DNA of 64,000 nucleotides. Origin: Panopea generosa. Lineage: Eukaryota > Mollusca > Bivalvia > Adapedonta > Hiatellidae. A program made the position numbers and the translations under genes. Within the stretch, counting starts at the first letter, position 1. Every line of letters starts with the position of its first letter. The notes below the pieces were generated by a model. That model worked only from the letters and a program-made list of their open reading frames with translations. It did no database searches and was not told the DNA's origin. Location: positions 29,621,741 through 29,685,740 of the forward strand of contig CM055911.1 in assembly GCA_029582155.1 (NCBI GenBank), written 5' to 3'. Positions 35,001-47,491 of this stretch are shown one piece after another.

Positions 35001-38000
35001 GCTGCGTGAGGAGCAGTTTAACGGAGTATTCTATTTGGTATATAATCTGGTCCAGATGCTTAGGGAGCAGATTAAAGGAATACTCTATTTGGTAAATCAT
35101 CTGGTCCAGCTGTTTAAGGAGCAGATTAAAGGAGTTCTCTATTTGGTATATCATCTGGTCCAGCTGCTTAAGGAGCAGATTAACGGAGAACTCGATTTGC
35201 TGCATGAGGAGCAGATTAGTAAAGTACTTTATTTAGTATATCATCTGGTGCAGCTGCGTGAGGAGCAGATTAACGGAGTACTCTTTCTTGTATATCATCT
35301 GGTCCAACTGCGTGAGGAGCACACCAACGAAATACTCTATTTTGGTATATCATCTGGTCCAGCTGCTTAACGAGCATAAACGGAGTACTTTATTTGGTAT
35401 ATTATCAGGTCCAGCTGCCAGAGGAGCAGATTAAAGGAGTACTCTATTTTGTATATCATCTGGTCCAGCTGCTTAAGGATCAAATTAACGGAGTACTCTA
35501 TTTAGTATAGCATCTGGTCCAGCTGCGTGAGGAGCAGATTAAAGGAATACTCTTTTTGGTATATCATCTGGTCTAATTGCTTAAGGAGCATATTAAAGGA
35601 GTACTCTATTTGGTATATCATTTGGTCCACCTACTTAAGGAGCAAATTAACGGAGTACTCTATTTTGTATATCATCTTGTCCTGCTTCTTAAGGAGCAGA
35701 TTAAAGGAGTACTCTATTTGGTATACCATCTGGTCCATCTGCCTGAGGAACACACCAACGGAGTACTCTATTTTGGTATATCATCTGGTCCAGCTGCCTA
35801 AGGAGCAGATTAAAGGAGTACTCTATTTGGTGTATCATCTAGTCCAGCTGCTTAAGGAGCAGATTAACGGAGTTCTCTATTTGGTGTATCATCTAGTCCA
35901 GCTGCTTAAGGAGCAGATTAACGGAGTACTCGTTTTTGTATATGATCTGGTCCAGCTGTGTGAGGAGCACACCAACGAAATACTCTATTTTGGTATATCA
36001 TCTGGTCCAGCTGCTTAAGGAGCATAAACGGAGTACTTTTTCGGTATATTATCAGGTCCAGCTGCTTAAGGAGCACACCAACGGAGGGCTCTATTTTATA
36101 CAGCACCTGGTCCAGCTGTTTAAGGAGCAGATTAAAGGAGTACTTTTTTTTGTATATCATCTGGTCCAGCTGTTTAAGGAGCAGATTAAAGGAGTACTCT
36201 ATTTGGTATATCATCTAGTCCAGCTGCTTAAGGAGAAAATTAACGGAGTACTCAATTTAGTATAGCAACTGGTCCAGCTGCGTGACAAGCAGTTTAACGG
36301 AGTATTCTATTTGGTATTTAATCTGGTCCAGCTGTTTAAGGAGCATATTAAAGGAATTCTCTATTTGGTTTATCATCTGATCCAGCTGCTTAAGGAGCAT
36401 ATTAAAAGAGTACTCTATTTTTGGTATATTATCTGGTCCAGCTGCTTAAGGCGCAGATTAACAGAGTACTCTATTTGGTATACAATCTGGTCCAGCTGCT
36501 TAAGGCGCAGATTAACGGAGTACTCTATTTGGTATATCATCTGGTCCAGCTGTTTAAGGAACAGATTAACGGAGTACTCTATTTGGTTTATCATCTGGTC
36601 CAGCTGCTTTAGGCGCAGATTAAAGGAGTACTCTATTTTGGTATATCATCTGGTCCACCTACTTAAGGCGCAGATTAACGGAGTACTCTTTTTGGTACAT
36701 CACCTGTTCCGGCTGTTTAAGGAGCAGATTAACGAAGTACTCTATTTGGTATATCATCTGGTCCAGCTGCTTAAGGATCAGATAAAAGGAGTACTCTATT
36801 TGGTATATCATCTGGTCCAGCTCTGTGAAGAGCACACCAAAGGAGTACTCTATTTGGTATATCATCTGGTTCAGCTGCTTAAGGAGCAGATAAAAGGAGT
36901 ACTCTATTTGGTATATCATCTGGTCCAGCTTCTTAAGGAGCAGATTAAAGGCGTTCTCTATTTGTTATATCACCTGGCCTAGCTGTGTGAGGAGCACACC
37001 AAACGAGTACACTATTTTGTATATTATCTGATCCAACTGTTTAAGGAGCAGATTAAAGGAGTACTCTATTTGGTATATCATCTGGTCCAACTGTTTAAGG
37101 AGCAGATTAAAGGAGTACTTTATTTGGTATAGCACCTGGTCCAGCTGTTTAAGGAGCAGATTAACAGAGTACTCTATCTGGTATATCTTCTGTTCCAGTT
37201 GCTTAAGGAGCAGATTAAAGGGGTACTTTATTTGGTATATCATCTGGTCCAGCTGCATGAGAAACAGATTAACGGAGTTCTTTATTTGGTATATCATCTG
37301 GTCCAGCTGCTTAAGGAGCATATTAAAGTAGTACTCTATTTGGTATATCATCTGGTCCAGCTGCTTAAGGAGCAGATAAACGGTGTTCTCTATTTCGGTT
37401 ATCATCTGGTCCAACTGCTTAATGAGCAGATTAACGTAGTACTCTATTTTGTATATCATCTGGTCCAACTGCGTGAGGAGGAGATTAACGGAGTACTATA
37501 TCTGGTATATCATCTGGTCCAGCTGCATGAGAAACAGATTAACGGAGTTCTCTATTTGGGTTATCATCTGGTCCAGCTGCTTAAGGAGCATATTAAAGGA
37601 GTACTCTATTTGGTATATCATCTGGTCCAGCTGCTTAAGGAGCAGATTAACGGAGTTCTCTATTTGGGTTATCATCTGGTCCAGCTGTTTAAGGAGCAGT
37701 TTAAAGGAGTACTCTATTTGGTATATCATCTGGTCCAGCTGCTTAAGGAGCAGATTAACGGAGTTCTCTATTTGGGTTATCATCTGGTCAAGCTGCTTAA
37801 GGAGCATATTAAAGAAGTACTCTATTTTGTATAGCATCTGGTCCAGCTGCATGAGAAACTGATTAACAGAATACTCTATTTTATATATCATATGGTCCAG
37901 CTGCGTGAGGAGCACATTCGCGGAGTACTCTATTTTGGTATATCATCTGGTCCAGCTGCATGAGAAACAGATTAACATAGTACTCTATTTGGTATATCAT

Positions 38001-38815
38001 TTGGTCCAGCTGCTTGAGGAGCACATTCATGGAGTACTCTATTTTGTACATCATCTGGTCCAGCTGCATGGGAAACAGATTAATGGAGTACTCTATTTTG
38101 TATATCATCTGGTCCAGCTGCATGGGAAACAGATGAACGGAGTACTCTATTTGGTATATCATCTGGTCCAGCTGCATGAGGAGAACATTCACGGAGTACT
38201 CTATTTTGTATATCATCTGGTCCAGCTGCATGAGAAACAGGTTAACGGAGTATTCTATTTGGTATATTATCTGGTCCAGCTGCATGAGAAACAGGTTAAC
38301 GGAGTACTCTATTTGGTATATTATCTGGTCAAGCTGCATGAGGAGCACATTCGCGGAGTACTCTATTTTGGTATATCATCTGGTCCAGCTGCATGAGAAA
38401 CAGATTAACATAGTACTCTATTTGGTATATCATTTGGTCCAGCTGCTTGAGGAGCACATTCATGGAGTACTCTATTTTGTATATCATCTGGTCCAGCTGC
38501 ATGGGAAACAGATTAATGGAGTACTCTATTTTGTATATCATCTGGTCCAGCTGCATGGGAAACAGATGAACGGAGTACTCTATTTGGTATATCATCTGGT
38601 CCAGCTGCATGAGGAGAACATTCACGGAGTACTTTATTTTGTATATCATCTGGTCCAGCTGCATGAGAAACAGGTTAACGGAGTATTCTATTTGGTATAT
38701 TATCTGGTCCAGCTGCATGAGAAACAGGTTAACGGAGTACTCTATTTGGTATATTATCTGGTCCAGCTGCATGAGGAGCACATTCACGAAGTACTCTATT
38801 TGGTATATTATCTGG
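32013..38815. repeat. 54-bp satellite array, about 125 copies (6.8 kb)
   Basis: Units read GGTATATCATCTGGTCCAGC, TGCTTAAGGAGCAGATTAAC, GGAGTACTCTATTT. The period is a multiple of three, so each frame has an 18-residue repeat: VYHLVQLLKEQINGVLYL and WYIIWSSCLRSRLTEYSI on plus, MIYQIEYSVNLLLKQLDQ on minus. Frames up to 381 codons are open, but single-base indels switch frame repeatedly and both strands are open at once, as expected from the unit itself. A multi-unit block containing CATAAACGGAGTACTTTTTT recurs at about 33085, 33445, 34210, 34470, 34650 and 36020. A roughly 433-bp block at 37.9 kb is duplicated at 38.34 kb. Nearly every unit has a central CAGCTG. Confidence 0.97.
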
Positions 38816-39140
38816 GGTTGGGGTAGGGTGCATCACCGATTTTGTCCGATTTTCATTTACTGTTCGTTCAATTGAGCAACGTTATCGTTTACAAACACTG
38901 TACGCATGTTTAACCGAACTGAACGGATCCCGGTATTTGTGCTGGTTTTTGGAGAGACCAACTCTAAAGTGAGCGGCCAATACACTATTCACTATATCAC
39001 CGTCGTGCTGAGTCTGTGTGAGGCATAGTACTACCATTGGGAACTGAAACTGCTTTCGTACGGTAGTCGCATAATGTCGGTTATAAATAATCCTTGTTTT
39101 TTCTTCTTCTTTTAAAATGCATTTTTCTTATTCCAATGCT
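38816..39140. other. Intergenic, nothing recognised
   Basis: Low-copy-looking sequence with no repeat unit, promoter boxes or long frame noted. Confidence 0.45.
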
Positions 39141-39470
39141 CTTTTTTATTTGAATGACATTATTGATATATTTTGAACACTTTGAAAGCAGTGTCATGTT
39201 TGAATTGTGAATTGAGAAAATAAATTGATGCTATGTAATTGGGGTATGAATACATGATTTCGGAAATCTACTTTCGCTTTGTCAACAGTGTACACACTGA
39301 ACAGAAAAAAATCTCTAATATGCTACATGACTCCTATTTTTCTCCTCATATTTTGATAGTAAAGCGATTGACAAACAGTAAAATGTAAGTTTCACGTCTT
39401 TCATTTTGGGTCTCTCTAGGAATGACAGCCATGCAAATTTTTATACTTACTATAGAAGAACAACAACCAA
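39141..39470 (+). repeat. Dispersed repeat R1, copy 3
   Basis: TTTTGAACACTTTGAAAGCA, TTGGGGTATGAATACATGAT, GTCAACAGTGTACACACTGA and TCATTTTGGGTCTCTCTAGG match copies at 5438-5795 (minus) and 12931-13250 (plus). This copy and copy 1 share the region around AAACAGTAAAATGTAAGTTT, which is more diverged in copy 2. Confidence 0.75.
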
Positions 39471-39884
39471 CGGTGCACCTTGAGTGGCAGAGTACAAATC
39501 TATCAACAGTACTCAACCTCCTTAAGTAAATATGGAAAAGAAAAAATAACCGAACATGAAACTCCATTACTGTTGAAGTGTCGTTGCACTATTTGTTATT
39601 AGTGTCATTTTTTGACAAATTTCACAGCCGGATAATAACGCGTGTCAATCGGAGTGTCGCGTTATAATAAAGTAGTTCGTGTCAGGAAATTAATTAAAAA
39701 TGTTGGTAACTATCATATTTCTATATTTGGTTTCTTGCCACGGAGAAAGCGTGTAAACCTTAGTTTGAAAAATGAAAAAAAATGAAGACTTCTCAAGTTG
39801 GACAATAGTGTCAATGGTGAATCACGTAAGACGTAAGGCCAGCATTAAAGTATTTTATGAACCAATACTTGATATTTCTCATTT

Positions 39885-39995
39885 ATCTACTTTCATATCA
39901 AAATAATCTGTATTAAGCCACAACTTGTCTTCAAAGGCCACTTTTGGTCCTTCTCGTAACCGACCGCTAAAGACAGGTTAAACTGTATCATTCGT
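39885..39995 (+). repeat. Dispersed repeat R1b, copy 2
   Basis: AAATAATCTGTATTAAGCCA CAACTTGTCTTCAAAGGCCA and GCTAAAGACAGGTTAAACTG match 13795-13990. The spacing to the upstream R1 copy (about 0.75 kb) resembles that at 13 kb. Confidence 0.55.
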
Positions 39996-40665
39996 TATCA
40001 AAGTTCCATTCTTGTTTTTTTCTGGGGATAGAATAATTATATAAATGTGTATCTCCCTAGATGTCTTTCAGAAAATTGCGGCATTGGTAACATCCAACCA
40101 AAAAACAATTTAGATTATTTTTAATCCAGCAAACACTTATCGAGTAATCAAATGGTCTCAGGTTCTACCCAAGAAACGGACTCGTGGCTATTCATATAGG
40201 AGCTGAGCTTACTTCTTAACCTGTCTAAAATTAATTTATACGAGCTATTTGTGCGTCTGCTTCAGGGAAAAAAAACCGTCCTGGCCACTTCTTCACATTA
40301 TTGAAAAAACAATAAATAAAATATACTTGTATAACAGAAACTGGTGTGATGTTAAACAAAACTTTGTGTTGGTGAGGTTTGTCTAGTTACACAGTATTTA
40401 CCGGCCTTATTTTTTTTTTGTTTATATAATTATGACAGTCAATATATTCGGCATGCCATCTTTGTATACGTTTGACAGCGTGAAATTCAAACCAGTCTAT
40501 TCGAGATGTATGTCTTTTTATCAAAGCAGATGGTTAATGTTTGGGGTAAGTTTACGTGAAGTGTTATATAATCTGTTTTATATAAGATGTCAATAAATAT
40601 AAAACATGTTTCCATTGTTCAGTTTTGCGTGCGTCATAGAAATTGGCATGCTATATTATAACATG
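39996..40665. other. Intergenic, nothing recognised
   Basis: AT-rich with a T-run near 40410. No gene or repeat was noted. Confidence 0.45.
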
Positions 40666-43490
40666 TGAACTTGCACATCCCGGATATCCATATAGGACAT
40701 CAACATATCATATACATTATGTATGAGGACATCAACACACATATATCAACATGCTACATACTGCGGACATTTACACATACATATACGATATCTACATCGT
40801 ATAACTCCTGGACTTCCACATATATACCACGTACATACCGGACGTCAACATATAATACATTAAGGGTACCAATAGCAGACATCCACGTACCATGTATAAC
40901 ATATATCACCATATCAAACATACCAGATATCCACATATCATACATACCATATATACACATATCATACATACCAGATATCCCCATATCATACATACCAGAT
41001 ATACCAATATCATACATACCAGATATCCCCATATCACACATACCAGATATCCCCATATCATACATACCAGATATCCACATATCATACAAACCAGATATCC
41101 ACATATCATACATACCAGATATCCACATATCAAACATACCAGATATCCACATATCATACATACCAGATATCCACATATCAAACATACCAGATATCTACAT
41201 GTCATACAAAAAAGATATCCACATATAATACAAATCAGGTATCCATATATAATACATACCAGATATCCCCATATCATACATACCAGATATCAACATATCA
41301 TACATACAAGATATCCCAATATCAAACATACCAGATATCCACATATCAAACATACCAGATATCCCCATATCATACAAACCAGATATCCACATATCATACA
41401 TACCAGATATCCACATATCAAACATACCAGATATCCCGATATCAAACATACCAGATATCCACATATCATACATACCAGATATCCCCATATCATACATACC
41501 AGATATCCACATATCATACATACCAGATATCCACATATCAAACATACCGGATATCCACATATCATACAAACCGGATATCCCCATATCATACATACCGGAT
41601 ATCCCCATATCATACATACCGGATATCCCCATTTCATACATACCGGATAACCCCATATCATACATACCGGATATCCACATATCAAACATACCGGATATCC
41701 CCATATCATACATACCAGATATCCACATATCATACATACCAGCTATCCACATATCATACAAACCAGATATCCACATATCAAACATACCAGATATCCACAT
41801 ACCAAACATACCAGATATCCCTATATCAAACATACCAGATATCCAATAATCATACACACCAGATATCCACATATCATACACACCAGATATCCACATATCA
41901 TACACACCAGATATCCACATATCAAACACACCATATATCCACATATCAAACATACCATATATCCACATATCATACAAACCAGATATCCACATATCATACA
42001 TACCAGATATCCACATATCCTACAGACCAGATATCCTCATTTCATACATACCAGATATCCACACATCATACATACCAGATATCCACACATCAAACAAACC
42101 ATATATCCACACATCAAACATACCATATATCCACATATCATACAAACCAGATATCCACATATCATACATACCAGATATCAACATATCATACATACAAGAT
42201 ATCCCAATATCAAACATACAAGATATCCACATATCATACATACCAGATATCCACATATCATACATACCAGATATCCACATATAATATATACCAGATATCC
42301 CTATATCATACATACCAGATATCCACATATCATACAGACCAGATATCCTCATTTCATACATACCAGATATCCACATATCATACATACCAGATATCCACAC
42401 ATCAAACAAACCATATATCCACACATCAAACATACCATATATCCACATATCATACAAACCAGATATCCACATATCATACATACCAGATATCAACATATCA
42501 TACATACAAGATATCCCAATATCAAACATACAAGATATCCCCATATCATGCATACAGGATATCCCTATATCAACCATATAATATATTCCTATATCAACCA
42601 TACCAGATATCCATATATCATACAGACCAGATATCCTCATTTCATACATACCAGATATCCACATATCATACATACCAGATATCCACACATCAAACAAACC
42701 ATATATCCACACATCAAACATACCATATATCCACATATCATACAAACCAGATATCCACATATCATACATACCAGATATCAACATATCATACATACAATAT
42801 ATCCCAATATCAAACATACAAGATATCCCCATAGCATGCATACAGGATATCCCTATATCAACCATATAATATATCCCTATATCAACCATACCAGATATCC
42901 ATATATCAAACATACCAGATATACTCATATCAAACATACCAGATATCCACATGTCAAACATACCAGATATCCCCATATCATATATACCAGATATTCACAT
43001 ATCATATATACCAGATATCCACATATCAAACATACCAGATATCCACATATCAAACATACCAGATATACATATATCATACATACCAGATATCAACATATCA
43101 TATATATAAATTATTCTTATATCAACCATACCAGATAACCACATATCATACATACCAGATATCCACATATCATACATACCAGATATCCACATATCATACA
43201 TACCAGATATCCCCATATCAAACATACCAGATATCCCCATATCATACATACCAGATATCCACATATCATACATACCAGATATCCACATATCATACATACC
43301 ATATATCCACATATCATACATACCAGATATCCACATATCATACATACCTGATATCCCCATATCAAACATACCAGATATCCACATATCATATATACCGGAT
43401 ATCCACACATCATACATAACAGATATCCACACATCATGCATAACAGATATACACACATTATACATAACAGATGTACACTCATTATATCAC
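40666..43490. repeat. 24-bp array, subfamily 1 (ACCAGATATCCACATATCAT)
   Basis: Units are ACCAGATATCCACATATCAT plus ACAT, with CC/TC/AC variants. The left margin (40666-40890) is degenerate. The period of 24 keeps frames open on both strands: YPHIIHTR and DIHISYIP on plus, MWISGMYD and ICGYLVCM on minus. A block of about 12 units containing CACACATCAAACAAACC recurs at about 42080, 42392 and 42686, and one with GCATACAGGATATCCCTAT recurs at 42549 and 42837. Nearly all units carry GATATC. Confidence 0.97.
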
Positions 43491-44310
43491 GGACATCCAT
43501 ATTTCATACATCCCGGTTATCAATATTTCATGCATCTCGGTCAGCTATATTCCATATATCCCGGACATCCATATTTTCATAATTATATCACGGACATCCA
43601 TATTTCATACATCCCGGTCATCAACATTGTATACATCCGAGTAATCCATATTTTGTACATCCCGGTAATCCATATTTTATACATCTCTGACATCCATATT
43701 TCATACATACCGGTCATCAATATTTCATACATCCTGGATATCCATATTTTATATATCCCGGACATCCATATTTCATACATCCCTGACATCCATATTTCAT
43801 ACATCCTGGATATCCATATTTTATACATCCTGGGCATCCATATTCCATACATCCCGGACATCCGTATTTCATACATCCCGGACATCCATATTTCATACAT
43901 CCCAGACATCCATAGTTCATACATCCTGGACATCCATATTTCATAAATCCCGGACATCCATATTTCATACATTCGGGACATCCATATTTTATAGATCCCG
44001 TACATTTTAATACATGTATTTCATGCATCCCGGTCACCCATATTTCATACATCCCGGACATCCATATTTCATACATCCCGGACATCTATATTTCATACAT
44101 CCCAGACATCCATAGTTCATACATCCTGGACATCCATATTTCATAAATCCCGGACATCCATATTTCATACATTCGGGACATCCATATTTTATAGATCCCG
44201 TACATTTTAAAATATGTATTTCATGCATCCCGGTCACCCATATTTCATATATCCCGGACAGACTTATTTCATACATCCCGGACATCAATATTTCATACTT
44301 CCAGAACATC
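43491..44310. repeat. 24-bp array, subfamily 2 (CCGGACATCCATATTTCATA)
   Basis: The period is again 24 bp, but the unit is now CCGGACATCCATATTTCATA plus CATC. It is related to subfamily 1, with GACATC for GATATC. The switch near 43480-43500 is abrupt, with a few intermediate units (CACATCATGCATAACAG). A block around ATAGATCCCGTACATTTTAA recurs 200 bp apart (44001 and 44201). Confidence 0.95.
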
Positions 44311-44374
44311 TACATAAATTATTTAAGTGGAATATCTATTTTCACTGATATTCTGAGATGTTTCGCTACCAAAA

Positions 44375-44580
44375 AAAAAAGGATATGCCATACTTATAAA
44401 ACGAGGCCCTCCCAGCTGTTGGGGATCCTTGTTCTCTGGATCTCTTAAAGTAATAGCCAATGTTCCCCAGGTATCTGGAAATAAATGGCTATGTTCTCCA
44501 GATCTCCAAAACCCCTGGGAGGGCCTCTATAACCAGTCATTTGTAGAAAATGGCATAAACCCTCATTCGAAAATTAATTA
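44375..44580 (+). mobile_element. MetaSINE-like 3' fragment split by a small MITE
   Basis: GGATATGCCATACTTATAA (44381-44399) and TATAACCAGTCATTTGTAGA AAATGGCATAAACCC (from 44528) are the two halves of the tail seen intact at 3.45 and 30.53 kb (ATGCCATATATGACCTGAAATG... GAAAATGGC). Confidence 0.65.
44400..44527. mobile_element. 128-bp palindromic MITE inside a SINE
   Basis: The ends GAGGCCCTCCCAG (44403-44415) and CTGGGAGGGCCTC (44515-44527) are perfect 13-bp inverted repeats. The interior continues imperfectly palindromic (TCTCTGGATCTC... TAATAGCC against GGCTAT... GAGATCTGGAGA on the other strand). The flanks carry TATAA on both sides (44395-44399 and 44528-44532), consistent with a target duplication. 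Confidence 0.72.
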
Positions 44581-45470
44581 CCACAGTTCTCGGCTATGGT
44601 ATATTGTTTGTATGCATTTCATGTCAGTGCCATTATTTTGGATGTTAAACGTCTGGCGATTTTGGAAATAATGACACGTCGATCAATAAACTAACCATCG
44701 AAATATCGAACATTCTAGTACCAATATCTTCATTTCTCTGTTTGACAAGTGACTGTGTAAAACACACAAACCCGGATATGCATTCCGCAATGTGGCCAAT
44801 GGGGGTCCAGACTGTGTCGTTTTTTATTTCACTTTCTGTCATATTTGAAACTGTGGGTGGCCAAAGACTGACCGTATGAATGTTTTTGCAAACATCAAAG
44901 GCCGGTGGCCAAACACTGACCGTTCTCGCAAACATCAAAGGCGCAGCATGACATCAACGCGACCTGCAGTTACGGTTAAATTATATAAGAACAATAACCT
45001 CTGCAAAAACGAAAGCTTAGTATGTGAAGAGTTATATATCTTGTTATGTTTTAAAGTACAACCAGTTTGACGCTATTGCTATTCGTACGCATACCCCTAT
45101 GTGTGGACACCGACTGGTCAGTGCCAGAACCATGTTATTAGGTCTTCATGGTAAACGTCTGTAAATTACAAAGAGGAAGGTTCCATTCGAAGATAATGAT
45201 TGGTTTATCTTATTTATGAGAAATTCGTTTTTTAATACACAAGGTCGGCATTTTCCGTTTTATTCGTCAATGTTTTAGCATAACCCGATGACTTTAGCGC
45301 GGACCGCGATTTAGTATTTGGTCAACAAAATAAAATATTTTTACACTACAGAGACAAATTGAAGAGATTATCCATAATATAAATGTGCAGTTTTATTGCT
45401 AAGATAAGCGGTTTTCAAGGAGTGCATTGAACATAATAAATCAAACTGAATAACTTGAACACACCCTCCT
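44581..45470. other. Low-copy stretch, no gene recognised
   Basis: Overlapping frames of 64 to 97 codons (the longest on minus, 44645-44938) show no domain. A GGCCGGTGGCCAAACACTGACCG block is partly repeated near 44860-44935. Confidence 0.45.
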
Positions 45471-45474
45471 ATCA

Positions 45475-45775
45475 GCCGGGCCTGATGAGCTCAGTCGGTT
45501 ACGCGTCTGACTATCAATCCAAGGGTCGTGAGTTCGAATCCCCGCCCGGCAACAGTCTCCGTGATGATTGATATACGACATTGTGTCTTATTATCAGTCG
45601 CATCTCATCGATGATTCAAGTGGGAAAGTTATCAGTTACTTGCGGAGATGGGGTGTGCTCGAGTACTTGTTAGCCTTTCAGGATCCCAGGAAACAGTGGT
45701 TAGGTTAACTGATCACCGGTTAGCTTTCGATGGCATAAAAATGGCGCTAAATATTCAATCAATCATTTTCTTTCA
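45475..45775 (+). mobile_element. tRNA-derived SINE with well-preserved tRNA-like head
   Basis: The head (45475-45550) has a perfect 7-bp acceptor-like pairing (GCCGGGC with GCCCGGC), A-box TGAGCTCAGTCGGTTACGC and B-box GAGTTCGAATCC. The anticodon arm does not pair and two extra bases precede the D arm, so a functional tRNA is unlikely. The body has GTTATCAGTTACTTGCGGAG and ATGGCATAAAAATGGCGCTA AATATTCAATCAATC, the MetaSINE-like tail. Confidence 0.75.
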
Positions 45776-46425
45776 ATGTCCCCGTTTCACAGAACAACTA
45801 CTTCATTTATTTACTGAAACAAGACCATGTCATCCTTTGTGTAGTCAAAAGATTCTCTTTGGAGCTAATGCGTTTACTTATGTTGAAAAATGTGGTCTTT
45901 TTGAAAACATTCACATGTATATTAAACAAGCAAAACGTTTTAACGACTAGTAATTTAAATTTAAACTGCAGATTAAGATATATTCATTTTTAGTATTACA
46001 AAAGTCCTTTACGTGAGTCACGCGTACCGATTGAATGGATTTCTGGAATTAACTTTACAACTTGATAATACGTTTTTCTTCTAAATTTATATAATTTTTT
46101 TTACATTTTATAGACTAGTATCTTAATAATAAAATTCCAAATTTAAAATTCTTGTTATTTACTTATTTACTTATATAAACTTATTACTGTATTCTGATAT
46201 GAATTAAAATGTGTGTCTGTAATATTTTACTACATGTATACATTTTCATTTTATATGTGCATCAATTGTTACTAAGCCATCGAGATATAATACAAAATGT
46301 TTCAAGGGAATTATCGTAACCAATGTGGCGAACACTTACGGCAAACCCTGCCTTATTCATTTCAATCTTCCTTGAATGCATGTAACGTGTATAAAAGTGT
46401 TTGTTTATTATAGTGTAACCACTTT
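45776..46425. other. Intergenic, nothing recognised
   Basis: AT-rich, with short TTATTTACTTATTTACTTAT low-complexity sequence near 46160. Confidence 0.45.
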
Positions 46426-46429
46426 AGAA

Positions 46430-46640
46430 AGGGCCAGCCACACTGGGCTTATGCGACACATTTATGCTGTACACAGTTACTTCCCGAAAGTTATCCTTGC
46501 CAGGCGTCAGGCTGTTAGACATTCGGTATATCCCCTAATTTAACTAGCTGCTGGGTGAGCAACCGTCCGTATCAGGAAAAATCCAAGTGCTTCCAACGGG
46601 ATTCGAACTTTCGACCTCACGCTTCCTAGGCGGACGCCTT
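46430..46640 (-). mobile_element. tRNA-headed SINE fragment
   Basis: The minus strand has GGCGTCCGCCTAGGAAGCG, B-box AAGTTCGAATCCCG, then GGAAGCACTTGGATTTTTCC and GGTTGCTCACCCAGCAGC. The A-box part of the head is decayed (AT-rich above 46640). Confidence 0.55.
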
Positions 46641-47490
46641 ATATGTATTTATATTTGACAATAAAATATGTTTAAACTAAATCACAGCTGCACTTAAACC
46701 TAGCAGAAGTTTCTTTTTTTCCCCTCAGTAAGGGCCCTTTCGCGTAAATTTTGTAGATTTTTAGGCATATTAAAAACTTGAAAAAAAGGGAACAAATTTC
46801 AATGTTTTAACGTCTTATTCTTGTTGACAATAAAGCCTATACTTTTAATTTGATGAACACGGATCATTATGATCCGTGCATGCACGTGAAAATCGATTTT
46901 CATGTTGTCTATTTTGTCTTATGCGCACGTGTTAATTACATTTTTCTCTATTTGACACTTAATCGTAGTAGGTCATTTTACATGGTTATTTCTTTTTATA
47001 ACATTACAATACCTACATGTATGGAAATCGGAAGTGTCTTCTTTTTTTTTTGTTCAGTATGATTTGTAACCATCAATGGGGATCTGACGCGAGAACGAAT
47101 ATCGCCCCGCCGTCTGGTCACGTGACGTTGGTTGTCCAAATAAATACAATATAGCGTTTACTTAGACATCGTCAGCTTCTCTAAGGAAAATGATGGCGAT
47201 GGAAACAATATCGACCGCTGATTGGATTATCGACTTGTTTGATTGACAGCCGGCGTCAGACCAATTGTGTTACAAAGAGTGAGCACCACGGGTGGGACAG
47301 CCACAAATGCTGGTTGCGTGGTGAGATCGTGATCATATGTGGCTGAACCGAACAACATTTATTTTCTTTTATGTATTTACACTATTTTTTGTATTAAACA
47401 TTTTTTATTAATGTTTTTTCACTTAAAACGTGTTACTCTTACAATAAAAATACAACAGTGAAATAGTTTTGTTATTTTGTTTTTATTTAA
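46641..47490. other. Low-copy stretch, no gene recognised
   Basis: A short imperfect palindrome CACGGATCATTATGATCCGTG lies near 46858. The 47080-47300 part is less AT-rich and contains GGTCACGTGACG (an E-box-type CACGTG). A 70-codon frame at 46850-47062 has no recognisable domain. A promoter is possible but unsupported. Confidence 0.4.
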
Positions 47491-47491
47491 G

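Noticed and set aside
41195..42976. Minus-strand frames of 273 and 318 codons (MWISGMYD repeat)
   Set aside because: These are translation of 24-bp units. Four frames are open over the same bases and no protein family is recognised.
45475..45550. Functional tRNA gene
   Set aside because: The acceptor stem pairs perfectly, but the anticodon arm does not, there are extra bases before the D arm, and a SINE body follows directly.
47080..47300. CpG-richer segment with CACGTG as a promoter
   Set aside because: No adjacent coding exon or transcription-start signal could be identified. It is only mentioned as a low-confidence note.
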